A stretch of DNA of 5,720 nucleotides. Origin: Saprospiraceae bacterium. GTDB taxonomy: Bacteria; Bacteroidota; Bacteroidia; Chitinophagales; Saprospiraceae. The notes below the pieces were generated by a model, which did not search any database, had not been told where the DNA came from, and was given only the letters and a program-made list of their open reading frames with translations. Of the stretch, positions 1 to 5,720 are shown one piece after another. Location of the stretch: positions 1 through 5,720 of the forward strand of contig SCUG01000534.1 in NCBI GenBank assembly GCA_004297645.1, read 5' to 3'. The position numbers were made by a program, and so were the translations under genes. Position 1 is the first letter of the stretch; every line of letters starts with the position of its first letter.

Positions 1-1
1 C

Positions 2-94
2 AACACCGAAAATATGTTCCTGCTCAGGGGTTTAGTTTTAACCGAAGGTAGATGGGAGCAATTTTGGAAGAATATTGATACTAAAGGGCTTTAA
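2..94 (+). CDS. 3' end of an unidentified plus-strand gene (partial)
   Basis: The plus strand is open from the window edge to a TAA at 92-94. The 30 visible residues read NTENMFLLRGLVLTEGRWEQ followed by FWKNIDTKGL. All other frames on either strand are closed by stops within these 100 bases. The peptide is a plausible soluble C-terminus (mixed charge, aromatic residues, short polar tail), but I recognise no family. The gene would converge on the PQQ-like lipoprotein gene, with element 1 lying between them where a terminator is expected. Because only 30 codons are visible, a chance open frame cannot be excluded. Confidence 0.5.
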   Translation, partial: NTENMFLLRGLVLTEGRWEQFWKNIDTKGL

Positions 95-98
95 TTTT

Positions 99-198
99 AC
101 ATCAAACGGCAGCCGCACCCCTCACGCATACCGCCGCCTGCGCCGGCTTTGAGCGTTGGGCTTGGCGGCGGTTGGCGTTGAGTGCATTGTTAGTCGCA
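99..198 (+). repeat. Element 1: attC-like imperfect palindrome with T-rich right flank
   Basis: This is a structured element of about 98 bp between convergent genes. Left-arm blocks AAC (105-107), GCA (115-117), CTCA (121-124), CGC (125-127) and ACCGCCGCC (130-138) pair with GGCGGCGGT (164-172), GCG (175-177), TGAG (179-182), TGC (183-185) and GTT (189-191). T178 and the CCC at 118-120 are unpaired bulges. The loop is 25 nt (139-163). The right end is GTTAGTCGCA (189-198), and a T-rich tract (199-220) follows. Element 2 at 3863-3954 is related. In the plus direction, stem plus T tract could terminate the upstream partial gene. In the minus direction it lies 23 nt past the stop of the propeller gene, so a bidirectional terminator role is plausible. 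The arms with extrahelical bases resemble integron attC sites, but the GTTRRRY box is not fully matched. Confidence 0.7.
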
Positions 199-220
199 TT
201 TTTCTTCTTGCTTCTTTATC

Positions 221-1501
221 TTATCGGTAGGCTTCAAAACAATAGGCATTCATCGGGGTTAATGCAATCACCTTTCCTTTTCCACCGTTTTTCCCCGGAA
301 CCACATAAATATCACCTTTCCAAAAATCAGCGCCATCCCCCATCTTTGCAGGGTCGAGTTTCCATACTGTCTTGCCGTTCCGGGCGTCCACGGCATGGAT
401 GTACCCACTACTTCCACCACTGAAATATACTATTTCGTTGAGGTACCTGTCTTTTAATCGACTGCTCGTTCCAGCGCCTTCACCCGTCCACAGCAGACTG
501 CCTGTGGCTGCGTCGTAGCAATAGAGTACCTTATTTTCGTTGTTGGCAATCACTCGGCCGTCAGCTACTACAAACCCTGAGAAGAATATCTCGTTGTTGT
601 ACTGGTGCTTCCAGATTAGTTTCCCAGTCCAAACATCGTGGCATAGCAACTCGTAGCCCACGCTCATGTATGCCCTGCCTTCGTAAACAGTAATTGGAGT
701 CAGCAGCCCTCCATTCCATATTGGATTATCATTTAGTACGGATTTCTCGTACAACCACTCCTTGTGTGACAAGTTGTACAATCCAAGATATGACTGAAAA
801 AGATTGTTAGCAAACACCTCTTGCCAAGCGACCAATAGCATTGTATCCATTCCTATAACAAAAGAAATAACAGAAGATACTTCCCCTAATCTGTTGTTCT
901 GTACATTAGTAATGGCAATATTTGGCATTAGTATACGCCTGATAGCACCATTTTCAAAATCACCTTCAAATATTACCCCTGTTTGATAGTTTTCTAAAGT
1001 GTCCGTGGGCTGCCCAATTATATAATATGAATTGCCTATGCCAGTTATCCTGTCACTAAAGGAAGAATTTCGCTTAATCTTCCAATGTGTTTGCCCCGTT
1101 TCAAGGTCAATACAGTAATGACGACTTCCGACTATATACCCCATTTTTCCATCGTGTTCGTAAAAATAATTTACATGCATCTTTTCTGTTGGTGGCTGAT
1201 AGATGTCGTTCCATTTCCAAAGCTCTTTTCCTGTCTCGATGTCCACCGCATTCAGCCAGTTGTCACCTTCGCCTTCGGTGGTTCCTACAAGCACTTTACT
1301 GTCAAATACCAAGTTCGCATCAATCTGACTGTTGCTGTGAAATTTGCCATCTTTATGCAATGCATATTTCCAAATGGGAGGCATGTAGTTCACCTCCCCC
1401 TTGGAATTGGTAGTAGGAGAAAGCATCTCCTTCTTGCAAGAAGGAGATGCTAAAATAATTAGTGGGATGATGGAAATGATTAAGTTTTTCACTGCGCTCA
1501 T
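221..1501 (-). CDS. PQQ-like beta-propeller lipoprotein
   Basis: This 426-aa protein has a short N-terminus with a hydrophobic segment (about residues 7-19) and a lipoprotein-type cysteine at Cys22 (ASPSCKKE). Ser at -3 is atypical for a lipobox. The rest is a beta-propeller with PQQ-like repeats of the form AxDxxTGxxxW: LNAVDIETGKELW (83-95), HYCIDLETGQTHW (128-140), LLCHDVWTGKLIW (285-297), VLYCYDAATGSLLW (325-338) and IHAVDARNGKTVW (368-380). The 145-280 stretch has weaker repeats. Such propellers (the BamB and PQQ-dehydrogenase fold) mostly act as binding scaffolds. I see no quinoprotein catalytic motif, so an enzyme role is not claimed. The start ATG overlaps the hydrolase stop (ATGA), which suggests translational coupling. 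Codons 18-27, around Cys22, form a 30-bp perfect palindrome. The TAA stop is at 221-223, just before element 1. Confidence 0.93.
   Translation of the reverse strand: MSAVKNLIISIIPLIILASPSCKKEMLSPTTNSKGEVNYMPPIWKYALHKDGKFHSNSQIDANLVFDSKVLVGTTEGEGDNWLNAVDIETGKELWKWNDIYQPPTEKMHVNYFYEHDGKMGYIVGSRHYCIDLETGQTHWKIKRNSSFSDRITGIGNSYYIIGQPTDTLENYQTGVIFEGDFENGAIRRILMPNIAITNVQNNRLGEVSSVISFVIGMDTMLLVAWQEVFANNLFQSYLGLYNLSHKEWLYEKSVLNDNPIWNGGLLTPITVYEGRAYMSVGYELLCHDVWTGKLIWKHQYNNEIFFSGFVVADGRVIANNENKVLYCYDAATGSLLWTGEGAGTSSRLKDRYLNEIVYFSGGSSGYIHAVDARNGKTVWKLDPAKMGDGADFWKGDIYVVPGKNGGKGKVIALTPMNAYCFEAYR
1422..1451. repeat. 30-bp perfect palindrome over the lipobox codons
   Basis: The half-site AGCATCTCCTTCTTG (1422-1436) is followed without spacer by its exact reverse complement (1437-1451). 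The dyad centre falls inside the Cys22 codon of the propeller lipoprotein, and the palindrome encodes Ala18 to Leu27 (ASPSCKKEML). In mRNA it would fold into a strong stem starting about 50 nt after the ATG. The tip cannot close without losing the central few pairs, leaving roughly 13 bp. It could tune translation early in the gene, or it could be a protein-binding site. Pairing is certain from the sequence; function is unknown. Confidence 0.9.
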
Positions 1502-2853
1502 CTCGGTAAAATTTTAAACACATCAGTCCTATTCCATATTGCTCTGAACTTGTCACCGACCTCATCGTTTCCATTGTTGGTTGTTCCGTTCGTGGTATTG
1601 GTCTCCTCCATGTGGTTGACACCCTTTGCCTCGAAATAGTTGCCGCCCGGAAGCCCGTTAATCAACTGCGTCTGGTCGCAAAACAGGCCATCCGAAGAGT
1701 TGTTGACCGCAATGGAGGTTGTGTAGGTCACGGTCTGCCAGCAGCCGTTCAGCGAACCGCCGCAGAGGTTCATCACGCAGTCTATCCATGGTTGCGACCC
1801 CGTATAGCCGAAACAGTTGCAGTTCACCACTTGGGTAGTGTACGTAACTGTCACGTCCTGAAAACCTCCTGTACAGCCAATAAGCCCGTTCCAGATGCTC
1901 TCGCTCTGGTCGAACCACTTTTTTCCTTTGTGCCATTGTGTGGCCTTCCAGGCATGAATGGCGGCAACAACCCAAGCGACTGGGTTGATAAAGCCGAAAA
2001 CACCCCCAACAACTGCCCCTGAAAGGTGGTAAATGTAGAACCCATTGTAGATGTTTCTCATTAGGTTGGCAATTTCCACGTACTTTGTATCGTCTTCGTT
2101 GTCCGTATCGAACGAGCTCAGGAGCCGCCAATGTACCGGGCTGTTCTCGTTTCCACGTATCGAAATCGCCGGAATATTTGGCCCGGCACTGTTCAGTGTG
2201 GTCAAAAAAGGACTTCCCAAAGCAGCATCGGCGGGAGAGGGGCCAGCGGCTTGTGCCTGGAATATCCCGTCCAGCAGGTTGTTGCTCAGAATGTTGCAGA
2301 TAATGTTGTTGCTGACTGCTTTCACAATTACGGGAACATAAGGAATTTCCGAAAATGGGCCCGCTGACAGCCTTTCACAAGCGTTGTTCATGGCGTTCGT
2401 CACGTTACCATTCTGTATGGAATTGACGATGGGCGCTCCATCGTTGGGCGTGCCGATGGTAATCAGCCCGCCGAGCCTCCTGTTGTTCCCTGTCCTCGTC
2501 CTGTCCAGTTCCCTGATTGCCAGGCCGCCCAAACTGTGCCCGATGCCGATGTTGGTGGTGCCCGGGCCAGAAGTTCCGGGGAAATCGTTTGTTATCCCGT
2601 CGTTGACCCCTGTTGCAAAGGTGGCGACGCCCGAACCATCATTGTAGGCACGGCTCCTGCCGTCAATCTGCCGTTCTGCATCAAAAAGGTTGTCGTAAAT
2701 GTTCCAGGTTGTCCCATTTTCGCCAAGCCCGTGTACCCAGATGACCGGGCGGTCTTGGGCAGGTGCATGGACCCAAGAAATTGCCAAGCTAAAAAGCAGG
2801 AAGGATTTGATAAAAGTCGTCTTGATTTTCATTTTTATGAGTTTTTGATTCAT
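1498..2853 (-). CDS. Secreted alpha/beta hydrolase (lipase/esterase, GHSLG type)
   Basis: The 451-aa reading is probably 444 aa, because Met8 (codon at 2830-2832) starts a cleaner signal peptide, MKIKTTFIKSFLLFSLAISW, ending in A30-P-A32 before Gln33. The hydrolase core opens with the oxyanion-side motif VIWVHGLGENGTTW (37-50). The nucleophile elbow GIGHSLGG places the catalytic Ser at 107. SDGLF (387-391) offers Asp388, and VNHMEETN (412-419) offers His414. This late Asp/His pair resembles that of bacterial true lipases and PGAP1-like hydrolases. Between the Ser and the Asp there is an unusually long insertion, with a hydrophobic segment (about 277-302) and a Cys-rich stretch (Cys327, 345, 347, 359, 364, 371) flanked by two TVTYTT copies (335-340, 374-379). 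There is no lipobox Cys and no T9SS domain, so it is predicted periplasmic or secreted. The gene overlaps the propeller gene by 4 nt. The substrate is unknown. Confidence 0.93.
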   Translation of the reverse strand: MNQKLIKMKIKTTFIKSFLLFSLAISWVHAPAQDRPVIWVHGLGENGTTWNIYDNLFDAERQIDGRSRAYNDGSGVATFATGVNDGITNDFPGTSGPGTTNIGIGHSLGGLAIRELDRTRTGNNRRLGGLITIGTPNDGAPIVNSIQNGNVTNAMNNACERLSAGPFSEIPYVPVIVKAVSNNIICNILSNNLLDGIFQAQAAGPSPADAALGSPFLTTLNSAGPNIPAISIRGNENSPVHWRLLSSFDTDNEDDTKYVEIANLMRNIYNGFYIYHLSGAVVGGVFGFINPVAWVVAAIHAWKATQWHKGKKWFDQSESIWNGLIGCTGGFQDVTVTYTTQVVNCNCFGYTGSQPWIDCVMNLCGGSLNGCWQTVTYTTSIAVNNSSDGLFCDQTQLINGLPGGNYFEAKGVNHMEETNTTNGTTNNGNDEVGDKFRAIWNRTDVFKILPR

Positions 2854-2894
2854 AAATTAGCGTGAGATTTTAATCCAAACCTCACGCTAATTTA
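2853..2894 (-). promoter_or_regulatory. 14-bp intercistronic hairpin between lipoprotein stop and hydrolase start
   Basis: On the minus strand, TAAATTAGCGTGAG (2894-2881) pairs perfectly with CTCACGCTAATTTA (2866-2853) around a 14-nt loop (2880-2867). The first three bases of the stem are the TAA stop of the 303-aa lipoprotein. The last base is the A of the upstream-most hydrolase ATG (2853). No U-run follows on either strand, so it is not a classical intrinsic terminator. It may stabilise or punctuate the upstream message, or modulate hydrolase initiation. If translation starts at Met8 (2832), the start lies about 20 nt beyond the stem and stays accessible. Confidence 0.7.
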
Positions 2895-3803
2895 GTTTAT
2901 TATGAGTTGCAAGTTTGCAAATGTGGAGACCATTTCAACGAGCGCTTGCCCGCCCGATGGCAATGTCTCCATGACCTCTTGCCTTATCCGTTTGAGGACT
3001 GGCACCTGCCCGTCCCCATAATCAATCATCATGCACATCTGGGCATCACCATTGCCCTTGTAGGTCTTTGCGCCGAGCAGCAAGTTACGTTGCCTATCTA
3101 TCAAAAGCACCACGTCGCCCCCGGACGGGTTAAGGCCGTTCGATGTCGGCGGGATTGTAATGCTCGTCACGCCAGGGTTCAGGTTATTCACGGCAACGCC
3201 AAACAACGTGGGATAGGTCAGCATTGAGTCCAGTTTGGCACGGTAGGTCTGCGACTTCATGCCAATGATGGCATCGTTTATTATTGCTGGCGATTTATCG
3301 TCCCTTGCCTTCTTTACCATGGCTGCCAGTTCGGGCATTTTGAAGGACTCGACTGGGGTACTGTAAAGCTCTGCCCCCGATGCTGCAAACAAGGTAAGCC
3401 TCCCATTTTCAAAGACCGACCTGTGAGGCGGAGGCAGGTTGTCCGGCAGGTTGTTGCCTGGGACTATCAGGTTTATCCCGGGGGGCAGGTTCTCGATTTC
3501 AAGGTTCACGTCCCCGCTTTGGTTGACCGACATGCTTACTTTCTGCTTGCTGACAATCGGCTGCGCAGTCAACTTGTCAATCTCGCTGGTCGTTTGGCCT
3601 TGGGGCTTGACCCTTGTGAAGGTTTCGACATCGTAGTGCATCTCGAATAGCTGGTCGTTGAAAACCGTAAGGAACAATGGCTGAGTACTCACCGTTGTCC
3701 CGTCCGGCAGCGTTTGCTCTTTCGAGCATCCAAAGTAAAGCGCAATCCCCAAGATGAGGGGCGCAACTAACAGTTTTGGCGATAAAAGCCTGTGTCGTTT
3801 CAT
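2892..3803 (-). CDS. Lipoprotein of unknown function (303 aa)
   Basis: I do not recognise the family. The N-terminus MKRHRLLSPKLLVAPLILGI followed by ALYFGCSKEQ is a standard lipoprotein signal: basic start, hydrophobic core, lipobox YFGC with Cys26. The +2 to +4 residues Ser-Lys-Glu partly match the Bacteroidota lipoprotein surface-export signal (Cys-x-Lys-acidic). The mature part alternates short beta-like and proline-rich stretches (NLPPGINLIVPGNNLPDNLP, about 105-124), a helical segment (about 150-180, KMPELAAMVKKARDD), and a C-terminal region with VVLLIDRQRNLLLGAKTY (231-248). The start at 3803 is chosen over an in-frame ATG 72 codons upstream, because that extension runs through the palindromic element and gives a basic, low-complexity sequence with no export signal. 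Upstream of the chosen start the DNA is AT-rich, as usual for Bacteroidota. It is first in a run with the hydrolase (38-nt gap) and the propeller lipoprotein, so the three products likely work together. Confidence 0.87.
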   Translation of the reverse strand: MKRHRLLSPKLLVAPLILGIALYFGCSKEQTLPDGTTVSTQPLFLTVFNDQLFEMHYDVETFTRVKPQGQTTSEIDKLTAQPIVSKQKVSMSVNQSGDVNLEIENLPPGINLIVPGNNLPDNLPPPHRSVFENGRLTLFAASGAELYSTPVESFKMPELAAMVKKARDDKSPAIINDAIIGMKSQTYRAKLDSMLTYPTLFGVAVNNLNPGVTSITIPPTSNGLNPSGGDVVLLIDRQRNLLLGAKTYKGNGDAQMCMMIDYGDGQVPVLKRIRQEVMETLPSGGQALVEMVSTFANLQLIIN

Positions 3804-3862
3804 GTTGAAAAGTTTTAGTGAAAAAATATGGTTTGTTTTTATTTTATATGATTTTATGTTGT

Positions 3863-3954
3863 TGCGACTAACGTGAGCATCTGCGCTGTTTGCGGCTGCG
3901 TTGGGTTTGCGGGTTGGGTTTGCCGCAAATAGGCGTAGATGCGTTGTTCGACGC
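3863..3954 (+). repeat. Element 2: second attC-like imperfect palindrome
   Basis: This is related to element 1 and lies in the same plus orientation. Left end TGCGACTAAC (3863-3872) is the exact reverse complement of element 1's right end. The arms are GCATCT (3877-3882), CGC (3884-3886) and TTTGCGGC (3889-3896), pairing with GCCGCAAA (3922-3929), GCG (3933-3935) and AGATGC (3937-3942). The 25-nt loop (3897-3921) matches the element 1 loop at 19 of 25 positions. The right end TGCGTTGTTCGACGC (3940-3954) matches TGCATTGTTAGTCGC of element 1 (183-197) at 12 of 15. A T-rich tract (3959-3977) follows, as in element 1. It sits in the 222-nt gap between two minus-strand genes, and no plus-strand gene is visible for it to terminate. 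Confidence 0.7.
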
Positions 3955-4025
3955 TGCCTTCTTTTTCTTTTTTTTATATCTGGCAGGAAGTGATACAGAG
4001 TCGCAGGATTGGAGAGCAACCCCCA

Positions 4026-5534
4026 TCATCGGAGTATCACCATTTTCTTGGCGGGCAGGGGCTGCCCTCTGTATAGGAGCCGAACAAAATATATCCCGTT
4101 CCCTAAACTTGAAGTGCTTATGCTTTGGGGGTTTGAATCCAACCCAATCAATTCCAATCTGCGCCCGGATATGTCCATGATTTCCAGTTCTGCTTCATGG
4201 AAAATTAACGCTTCATTTATATGGACAGAAATAAAGTTATTGGCGGGGTTTGGGTTTATTTCATAAAGGTTCTTTTCATTTGAGGAGACTTCAAATACCG
4301 GGGTAATAAAAATGGAATCGGCGGTGCATCCTGGTTCGAAGCATCCGTCCCCGTCCAGTTTTACTATCCAGACTTCTGCATTTTGAAAGCCGTTGGTGAC
4401 GATGTTTCCCACGGCAATGATGCCCCCGTCAGGAGTCTCGATGGCATCGAAAAATTGCCCGAACAAATCAGGGTAGCGCCTGTCCGATATCCTCCTCTCC
4501 CAAACCAGTTCGCCTTGCTGCGTCATGCGGAACAGCCAGCCCCCCGTTGTTTCCCCGTCGCTGAAATCAAGCGTGATGCCCACACCGAGCATGTCGCCGT
4601 TCGACATCCGCTTTAGCTTGGTCATGTAGTAATTTCCGGGGCGGATAAAGCCATCGTACTCGCTTTCGATATTGCCCAGGGAATCCAAAAAATAAATGAC
4701 GGGAGGGTAGGGGTCAACCGACCAATGGAAGGTGTCCCGTGTCCAGGCAAGGGCATAGCCGCCGTTATCGAGTGACAGTACCTGCGTTCCAACGCCACTT
4801 TCGCTTTGATTATAAGTTCTTGTCCAAATTTTGTAGCCAGTTTTGTCTACCTTAGTCAATGCAGCGTAGCGCTCCAAAAAGCAATTGCTGCCATAGTGGC
4901 ATATCACAGATGCCATGACTAGGCTGCTATCTGGAAGTTCACAAACAACTCCAGGTACGCTGCTCCCAAATTCTTGACCATAAATCATGTCCCAGATGAC
5001 TTCACCGTCTTTATTAACTTTTAAGAGCCTTGCCACATCAAGTAATGGGCTTGTTCCTTTGTTTCCAAAAAGCAAAATGTTTGAATCCATTAAATCAACC
5101 AAGCCAAGGTTAACATCCTTATAAACACCAGGGTATATTTTTGACCAGAGCGTATCCCCTAAGAGATTTAGACAAAACAATTGATAGTTGAGGTTGCTGG
5201 AGTCACTATCTGTTTGACAAGACATGTATATATTGTCATTCAATATCGAGACAGGATTATTGAATGCTATGTCCGGCTGGTAAGGCTCCCAATAATAACT
5301 CTTGCTCCATACAAATTCTCCGTTCCACCCTATTTTCAGCAAATCAGCATACTCCTTTCCGTTCTGTTGGTTCACCGTACCACAGCCTATCAGGTAGCCG
5401 TCACCCATCAATACAATATTGCTCCCCATATCTGCCGTATCGGGCGATGCAGGGTATGAAATTGAAAATGTGTTCTGAGCAAAAAGGCCATAAGCGCAAA
5501 AAACAAATGGCAATATGATAAGTACATTTTTCAT
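4026..5534 (-). CDS. T9SS-secreted beta-propeller-like protein with C-terminal sorting domain
   Basis: This 502-aa protein starts with signal peptide MKNVLIILPFVFCAYGLFAQ, cleavage likely after Ala19. The body contains repeats of the form LxKxDxxGxxxW: LLKIGWNGEFVW (65-76), LFCLNLLGDTLW (119-130), LLKVNKDGEVIW (170-181), LTKVDKTGYKIW (226-237), LFRMTQQGELVW (334-345) and the degenerate VWIVKLDGDG (388-397). They predict a beta-propeller of the kind common in Bacteroidota surface proteins. Residues about 421-502 form a T9SS type A sorting domain: YEINPNPANNFISV, then LEIMDISGRRL, then LGNGIYFVRL and the basic tail KKMVILR. The domain is known to direct transport across the outer membrane and is normally cleaved off or attached to the surface. 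No enzyme motif is visible; the role could be adhesion or binding. The start at 5534 is chosen because it begins the signal peptide directly. Confidence 0.94.
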   Translation of the reverse strand: MKNVLIILPFVFCAYGLFAQNTFSISYPASPDTADMGSNIVLMGDGYLIGCGTVNQQNGKEYADLLKIGWNGEFVWSKSYYWEPYQPDIAFNNPVSILNDNIYMSCQTDSDSSNLNYQLFCLNLLGDTLWSKIYPGVYKDVNLGLVDLMDSNILLFGNKGTSPLLDVARLLKVNKDGEVIWDMIYGQEFGSSVPGVVCELPDSSLVMASVICHYGSNCFLERYAALTKVDKTGYKIWTRTYNQSESGVGTQVLSLDNGGYALAWTRDTFHWSVDPYPPVIYFLDSLGNIESEYDGFIRPGNYYMTKLKRMSNGDMLGVGITLDFSDGETTGGWLFRMTQQGELVWERRISDRRYPDLFGQFFDAIETPDGGIIAVGNIVTNGFQNAEVWIVKLDGDGCFEPGCTADSIFITPVFEVSSNEKNLYEINPNPANNFISVHINEALIFHEAELEIMDISGRRLELIGLDSNPQSISTSSLGNGIYFVRLLYRGQPLPAKKMVILR

Positions 5535-5552
5535 AAAAGGGCATAAATGGCA

Positions 5553-5587
5553 AAGGGCATGGCGGCCAAAGTGGCCGCCATGCCCTT
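5553..5587 (-). terminator. 16-bp perfect hairpin between two T9SS cargo genes
   Basis: AAGGGCATGGCGGCCA (5553-5568) and its exact reverse complement (5572-5587) enclose a 3-nt loop. It begins 17 nt after the stop of the upstream minus-strand gene and ends 18 nt before the next start codon. The stem is GC-rich and very stable. On the minus strand it is followed by only a short T-rich stretch (TTTGCCATTT), so intrinsic termination is likely but imperfect. The stem end ATGCCCTTT recurs directly once more just before the start codon (5537-5545 region). It may instead act as a transcript-end stabiliser or attenuator in a shared message. Confidence 0.65.
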
Positions 5588-5603
5588 AAAGGGTGAACAA
5601 AAA

Positions 5604-5720
5604 TCAATGTTGTATTGCGATTCGTGACTGCCCGGCGGGCTTTCCGAGCTCCCTCAGCACCGCCATGTAAATCCCTTCCGGCAATGCCTTGGTGTCAATG
5701 TTGGTAGCTGCCATGTTGGG
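5604..5720 (-). CDS. C-terminal end of a T9SS sorting-domain protein (partial)
   Basis: The minus strand is open from the window edge to a TGA at 5604-5606, giving 38 residues: PNMAATNIDTKALPEGIYMA, then VLRELGKPAGQSRIAIQH. The block IDTKALPEGIYMAVL, then a Gly-Lys-rich turn and a closing strand, is the typical end of a T9SS type A C-terminal sorting domain. It parallels LGNGIYFVRL in the next gene downstream. The rest of the protein lies outside the window, so its main domain is unknown. It lies 69 nt upstream of the propeller-like T9SS gene on the same strand, with a strong hairpin between. The pair may be co-transcribed or separately terminated. Confidence 0.85.
   Translation of the reverse strand, partial: PNMAATNIDTKALPEGIYMAVLRELGKPAGQSRIAIQH

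Noticed and set aside
99..198. A canonical integron attC site
   Set aside because: The right end GTTAGTC misses GTTRRRY at one position, the left end does not match RYYYAAC fully, and no integrase is visible. Only the term attC-like is justified.
1426..1442. AAGGAG followed by ATG inside the propeller gene as an internal translation start
   Set aside because: AAGGAG abuts ATG with no spacer, lies within the palindrome, and starting there would remove the signal peptide and lipid-anchored Cys.
1085..1453. Plus-strand open frames opposite the propeller lipoprotein
   Set aside because: They are antisense to clear PQQ-like repeats and have no start context or family resemblance.
1612..2131. Open frames of 136 aa (plus, 1612-2022) and 157 aa (minus, 1658-2131) within the hydrolase gene
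   Set aside because: They overlap a well-supported hydrolase gene in other frames and show no recognisable domain or export signal; they are shadows of its codon usage.
3804..3862. A Bacteroidota -33/-7 promoter ahead of the 303-aa lipoprotein gene
   Set aside because: The stretch is AT-rich and has a loose TATTTTTT, but no TTTG-type -33 box at the right distance; too weak to annotate.
189..3872. The exact shared 10-mer GTTAGTCGCA / TGCGACTAAC taken alone as proof of relatedness
   Set aside because: A matching 10-mer pair is expected by chance in a window of this size on both strands. The case rests on the loop, stem layout and right-end similarity instead.
3804..4019. In-frame 72-codon N-terminal extension of the 303-aa lipoprotein
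   Set aside because: It runs through element 2, encodes a basic low-complexity stretch, and would bury the lipoprotein signal peptide that starts at 3803.

Overview
The window looks like chromosomal DNA of a Bacteroidota bacterium, probably of the Saprospiraceae/Chitinophagales type. The evidence is two consecutive proteins ending in type IX secretion system (T9SS) C-terminal sorting domains, lipoproteins with short Cys-x-Lys-Glu N-termini, AT-rich translation starts without clear Shine-Dalgarno sites, and moderate GC. The taxonomic placement is an inference from protein style only. I see no tRNA, rRNA, CRISPR array or transposase.

Layout, left to right: (1) 2-94, plus strand, the 3' end of an unidentified gene. 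(2) 95-220, a convergent intergenic gap holding a ~98-bp imperfect-palindrome element (element 1). (3) 221-3803, minus strand, a tight three-gene run read right to left: a 303-aa lipoprotein of unknown function, a secreted GHSLG-type alpha/beta hydrolase (lipase/esterase), and a PQQ-like beta-propeller lipoprotein. The hydrolase and propeller genes overlap by 4 nt (ATGA). The lipoprotein and hydrolase genes are joined by a hairpin whose outer base pairs include the stop codon of one and the first base of the annotated start of the other. (4) 3804-4025, an intergenic gap holding a second copy of the palindromic element (element 2). (5) 4026-5534, minus strand, a secreted beta-propeller-like protein with a T9SS sorting domain. 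(6) 5535-5603, a short gap with a 16-bp perfect hairpin. (7) 5604-5720, minus strand, the C-terminus of another T9SS cargo protein.

Functionally this is a cell-envelope/secretome region: every recognisable product carries an export signal or a T9SS sorting domain. The three-gene module (lipoprotein, hydrolase, propeller lipoprotein) reads as one transcription unit that puts a lipid- or ester-cleaving enzyme and two outer-membrane-anchored partners at the surface or in the periplasm. Its substrate cannot be read from the sequence.

The most interesting signal is non-coding. Elements 1 and 2 share a 25-nt loop of equal length (19/25 identical), GC stems of different sequence that both still pair, and a similar right end followed by a T-rich tract. 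They sit in the same orientation and bracket exactly the three-gene module. They resemble integron attC sites in architecture but lack the canonical consensus and any visible integrase.
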